From positions 124,001-188,000 of the forward strand of contig NZ_CYTW01000002.1 of assembly GCF_001458215.1 (NCBI RefSeq): a stretch of 64,000 nucleotides of DNA, read 5' to 3'. Source of the DNA: Shimia thalassica. Its GTDB lineage: Bacteria; Pseudomonadota; Alphaproteobacteria; Rhodobacterales; Rhodobacteraceae. The position numbers were made by a program, and so were the translations under genes. Positions 61,713 to 64,000 of this stretch are shown here, in pieces; position 1 is the first letter of the stretch; each line of letters begins with the position of its first letter. Under the pieces are notes generated by a model that saw only the letters and a list, made by a program, of their open reading frames with translations, was not told the DNA's origin and did not search any database.

Positions 61713-63248
61713 ATGACCGACATCGAAGCAACAAAACGCCGCCGTTCTGGTCGACGGGAAAAGCTTGCACAGCGAAGTGCCCCGCCAAAAGAAAACCCGT
61801 GTCCGCCCGGGCAGCAGGGCGGACAGTACCGGCCGTTGAGTGATGCGGATTGTCAAAATATCTATGACACGGCTTTGCGATTGCTGGATGACCTCGGTAT
61901 GGGCGAGGTGCCTGACTATTTGCGTGACCAGTTGGTTGCCCATGGCGCCCGCGTCAAAGGTTACAGGGTGCAATTGCCACCTGCACTGGTTCAAAAGGCC
62001 ATCGCCGCCGCACCGGGCCGCTTTACACTGAACGGGCGTGATCCGGCGCGATCGATTGAAGTGGGCGGTGACCGCGTGCACTTTGGGACAGGCGGTGCTG
62101 CTGTTCAAATTCTTGATGTGGAAACAGGGGACTATCGCCCGACGACGCTTCAGGATCTTTATGACTTCACACGGCTTCAGGATGGTCTTGATAATGTCAG
62201 CTGGTTTACACGGTGCTGCGTGGCCTCGGACATGCCGGGGGAATGGTTGCTGGACCTGAACACGGTCTATGCCCTATTGCGCGGGACAACACGGCCCGTG
62301 GCCACCTCATTCACCTTGGCCGAACATGTGTCGCCCATCATCGATATGGTCGAACTGGCCGACGGGGCAGGCAGCTTTCAACGCAACCCGTGGATCAAGG
62401 CGCATATTTCGCCGGTGATTTCTCCGATGCGGTTTGGAGAAGATGCGGTGGCCGTGGCGTTGGAGTGTATTCGCCACAACATCCCGATCAGCTGTATCAC
62501 GGCGGCGCAATCCGGAGCGACAGCACCTGCAACACTGGCAGGGTTTCTGGCGCAATCGCTTGCCGAGACACTGGCTAGCCTTGTGATGGTGCATGTGTAT
62601 GCGCCCGGATATCCGATGGTGTTTTCGAACTGGCCTTTGGTGATTGATTTGCGCACTGGTGCCTTTTGTGGCGGCGGCGGAGAAATCAGCGTTATGAACG
62701 CGGCCTCGGCCCAGATTTCGAATTGGCTCGGACTGGTCTCGGGCGTTGCCAGCAGCATGACAGATGCCAAGGCTCTGGATGCCCAATACGGCATGGAGAA
62801 AGGCATCTCGGCCATGGCGGCAGGGCTCGCTGGCGGAAACCTGATCTATGAAAGTGCGGGCATGAGCGCGTCGCTTTTGGGGGCCTCGTTCGAGGCGTTC
62901 CTGCTCGACAATGACATGTTGGCCCACATTTACCGCGCTCTGCGGGGGGTAGAGGTCAGTCAGGACACCTTGGGCTATGACGCCATTGTGGATGCGGTTC
63001 TGGGCGAAGGTCATTTCCTCGGAGGGATGCAGACCATGGGCGCGATGGAGCGGGACTATTTCTATCCCGCGATGGCGGACAGGGACGCGCCGATCACTTG
63101 GTCCGAAAAAGGACGACAGGATGCATGGTCGCGCGCCAATGCGCAGGTGCGCGACCTGCTGGCAAAACCTGATCCGGGGTATCTGGATGCCGCAACCGAC
63201 AAGCGTATTCGCGACAAATTTGATATTCGTCTGGGGGCCGCTGGATGA
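61713..63248 (+). CDS. MttB-family trimethylamine/betaine methyltransferase
   Basis: A 511-residue MttB/DUF superfamily protein from the ATG at 61713 (MTDIEATKRRRSGRREKLAQ); an in-frame ATG at 61656 lacks a ribosome site. Segments include QYRPLSDADCQNIYDTALRL, PPALVQKAIAAAPGRF, VEVGGDRVHFGTGG-like and CITAAQSGATAPATLAGFLA. There is no internal TAG, so it is a non-pyrrolysine member, like the glycine-betaine and carnitine methyltransferases. These need a corrinoid partner, and none is adjacent. It is divergent from the FAD/GcvT gene. Confidence 0.83.
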   Translation: MTDIEATKRRRSGRREKLAQRSAPPKENPCPPGQQGGQYRPLSDADCQNIYDTALRLLDDLGMGEVPDYLRDQLVAHGARVKGYRVQLPPALVQKAIAAAPGRFTLNGRDPARSIEVGGDRVHFGTGGAAVQILDVETGDYRPTTLQDLYDFTRLQDGLDNVSWFTRCCVASDMPGEWLLDLNTVYALLRGTTRPVATSFTLAEHVSPIIDMVELADGAGSFQRNPWIKAHISPVISPMRFGEDAVAVALECIRHNIPISCITAAQSGATAPATLAGFLAQSLAETLASLVMVHVYAPGYPMVFSNWPLVIDLRTGAFCGGGGEISVMNAASAQISNWLGLVSGVASSMTDAKALDAQYGMEKGISAMAAGLAGGNLIYESAGMSASLLGASFEAFLLDNDMLAHIYRALRGVEVSQDTLGYDAIVDAVLGEGHFLGGMQTMGAMERDYFYPAMADRDAPITWSEKGRQDAWSRANAQVRDLLAKPDPGYLDAATDKRIRDKFDIRLGAAG

Positions 63249-63253
63249 TCCGG

Positions 63254-64000
63254 TTAGCCGTCCAGCACGCGCAGGTCTCCCTCCAGCCAAGGCAGGGTGC
63301 GCAGGGCCGGATCGATGATCTGTGCCTGAACAAGGCGCCGCATCGTGTGCGCCACGTCACGTGGTACGCGATCCGCCCAATCCGCGCTGGCATAAAGCGA
63401 AATGTTGCGGCTGAACGGCTTGAAGGGCAGGGGGTGCGCCTCGACCTGTTCATGGAACCGCGCCGCGCGCATGTATCCCAACGGAGTCGTCACCGCCCAA
63501 CCGATGCCGCGCGACACCAGCGCCATCAACGACAGGTGGCTGCCGATTTCGAACCGTTCGGCAAAGGTCAGCTTCTGACGCGCCAGATGGGCTTCGATCT
63601 GGCGGCTGATCAATTGTTCGCGCTCGTATCGCAGCAGCGGAAACCCCTCGAGCGTCGCGAGCATATCAGGCCCCTTGGGCAGTTTGCCACGTGGCGCAAC
63701 CAACACGAACGGATCCCGAACCAACGGGTATTCGGCAACACCGTCCAACACTTCGCCGGTGCTTGCGGAAACGCCGATATGCAAACGGCGCTCTTTCATC
63801 GCCGTGGTGATTTCATGACTGGGTGCCGTGATCAGCTTGAACCGGCACCGCGTGAGGCTTTCGGCCAGAACAGTGACCAGTCGCGGCGTCAGATCATTGT
63901 CAAAGTCGTCGATGATTCCCATGTTCAGCGTCGTAAGATGGGTCAGGTCCATGACCGTCAGTTCCGATTGAGCCAACCGGAGTTCCGACAAAACGCTTTC
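63254..64000 (-). CDS. LysR family regulator, 5' end outside window
   Basis: The substrate-binding half of a LysR regulator. The reading frame is open to the window edge, so the N-terminal HTH lies outside. Visible segments include the linker-like ESVLSELRLAQSE, TLNMGIIDDFDNDLTPRLV, LHIGVSASTGE and VSRGIGWAVTTPLGYM. It is convergent with the MttB gene (5 bases apart) and probably regulates it or the FAD/GcvT gene. Confidence 0.8.
   Translation of the reverse strand, partial: ESVLSELRLAQSELTVMDLTHLTTLNMGIIDDFDNDLTPRLVTVLAESLTRCRFKLITAPSHEITTAMKERRLHIGVSASTGEVLDGVAEYPLVRDPFVLVAPRGKLPKGPDMLATLEGFPLLRYEREQLISRQIEAHLARQKLTFAERFEIGSHLSLMALVSRGIGWAVTTPLGYMRAARFHEQVEAHPLPFKPFSRNISLYASADWADRVPRDVAHTMRRLVQAQIIDPALRTLPWLEGDLRVLDG

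Noticed and set aside
62307-63290. 327-codon minus-strand frame opposite the MttB-like gene
   Set aside because: Basic, His/Arg-rich shadow translation; overlaps the LysR gene end and the MttB-like gene.

Overview
The window is chromosomal DNA from an alphaproteobacterium of the Rhodobacteraceae, most likely the marine Roseobacter group. The signs are the gene orders argS-SPOR-nagZ-scpA-scpB and DUF177-rpmF-plsX-fabH-ihfA-merR, a one-cysteine DksA, a MoxR/VWA pair, an OlsB-type ornithine-lipid acyltransferase, and genes for carnitine, glycine-betaine and methylated-amine catabolism. The genus cannot be read from the sequence. No rRNA, insertion sequence, prophage, CRISPR array or origin was seen. 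One tRNA (Pro, GGG) is present. Coding density is high and several starts are GTG or TTG.

Layout. 1-3.2 kb: two small unknown proteins, a lipoprotein, the RlmI-type rRNA methyltransferase and a coupled PIN-domain protein. 3.2-9.4 kb: an M48 protease, a minus-strand set (GNAT, DUF2927 lipoprotein, 55-aa membrane protein, VWA protein) below its MoxR ATPase, then DksA. 9.4-14.5 kb: a flavin monooxygenase, exonuclease III, and the most unusual locus: a protein with ten copies of the hexapeptide MFTSGL, an unknown 357-aa protein and a DMT-type transporter in one direction. 14.5-24.7 kb: ErpA, dGTPase, ArgS, SPOR protein, NagZ, ScpA/ScpB, an MFS/Lrp divergent pair, a double-length dCTP deaminase and tRNA-Pro. 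24.7-32.5 kb: MerR, IHF alpha, FabH, PlsX, L32, DUF177, BamE, OlsB and an ABC-F protein.

32.5-43 kb is more accessory: an SDR with a TetR-like operator, then a carnitine catabolism locus (GlxA/CdhR-type regulator divergent from BKACE, an unknown membrane protein, a carnitine dehydrogenase-thioesterase fusion and an SDR), an XRE regulator, DUF2061, a desaturase and two convergent EamA transporters. 43-50.3 kb: argD-argF behind an arginine-rich leader ORF, a ketopantoate-reductase-like protein, 6-phosphogluconate dehydrogenase, a PiT phosphate transporter with a PHO-box-like array, and a Nudix hydrolase. 50.3-59.1 kb: HrpB, DUF3108, MeaB, an alpha/beta-hydrolase-like protein, L28, a PCu(A)C copper chaperone, a sirtuin, a degenerate DgoK-like protein and an LMW phosphatase. 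59.1-64 kb: a dimethylglycine-dehydrogenase-like FAD/GcvT oxidoreductase divergent from an MttB-family methyltransferase, and a LysR regulator cut by the window edge.

Functionally, the carnitine locus should yield glycine betaine, and the terminal FAD/GcvT plus MttB pair looks suited to demethylating such compounds, although the two loci are 20 kb apart and the link is inference. The best candidate for an undescribed system is the MFTSGL repeat protein with its neighbours (11.5-14.45 kb). The hexapeptide is kept while its codons have diverged, a hairpin separates it from the next gene, and its upstream region carries 11-bp direct repeats ahead of an AT-rich segment.
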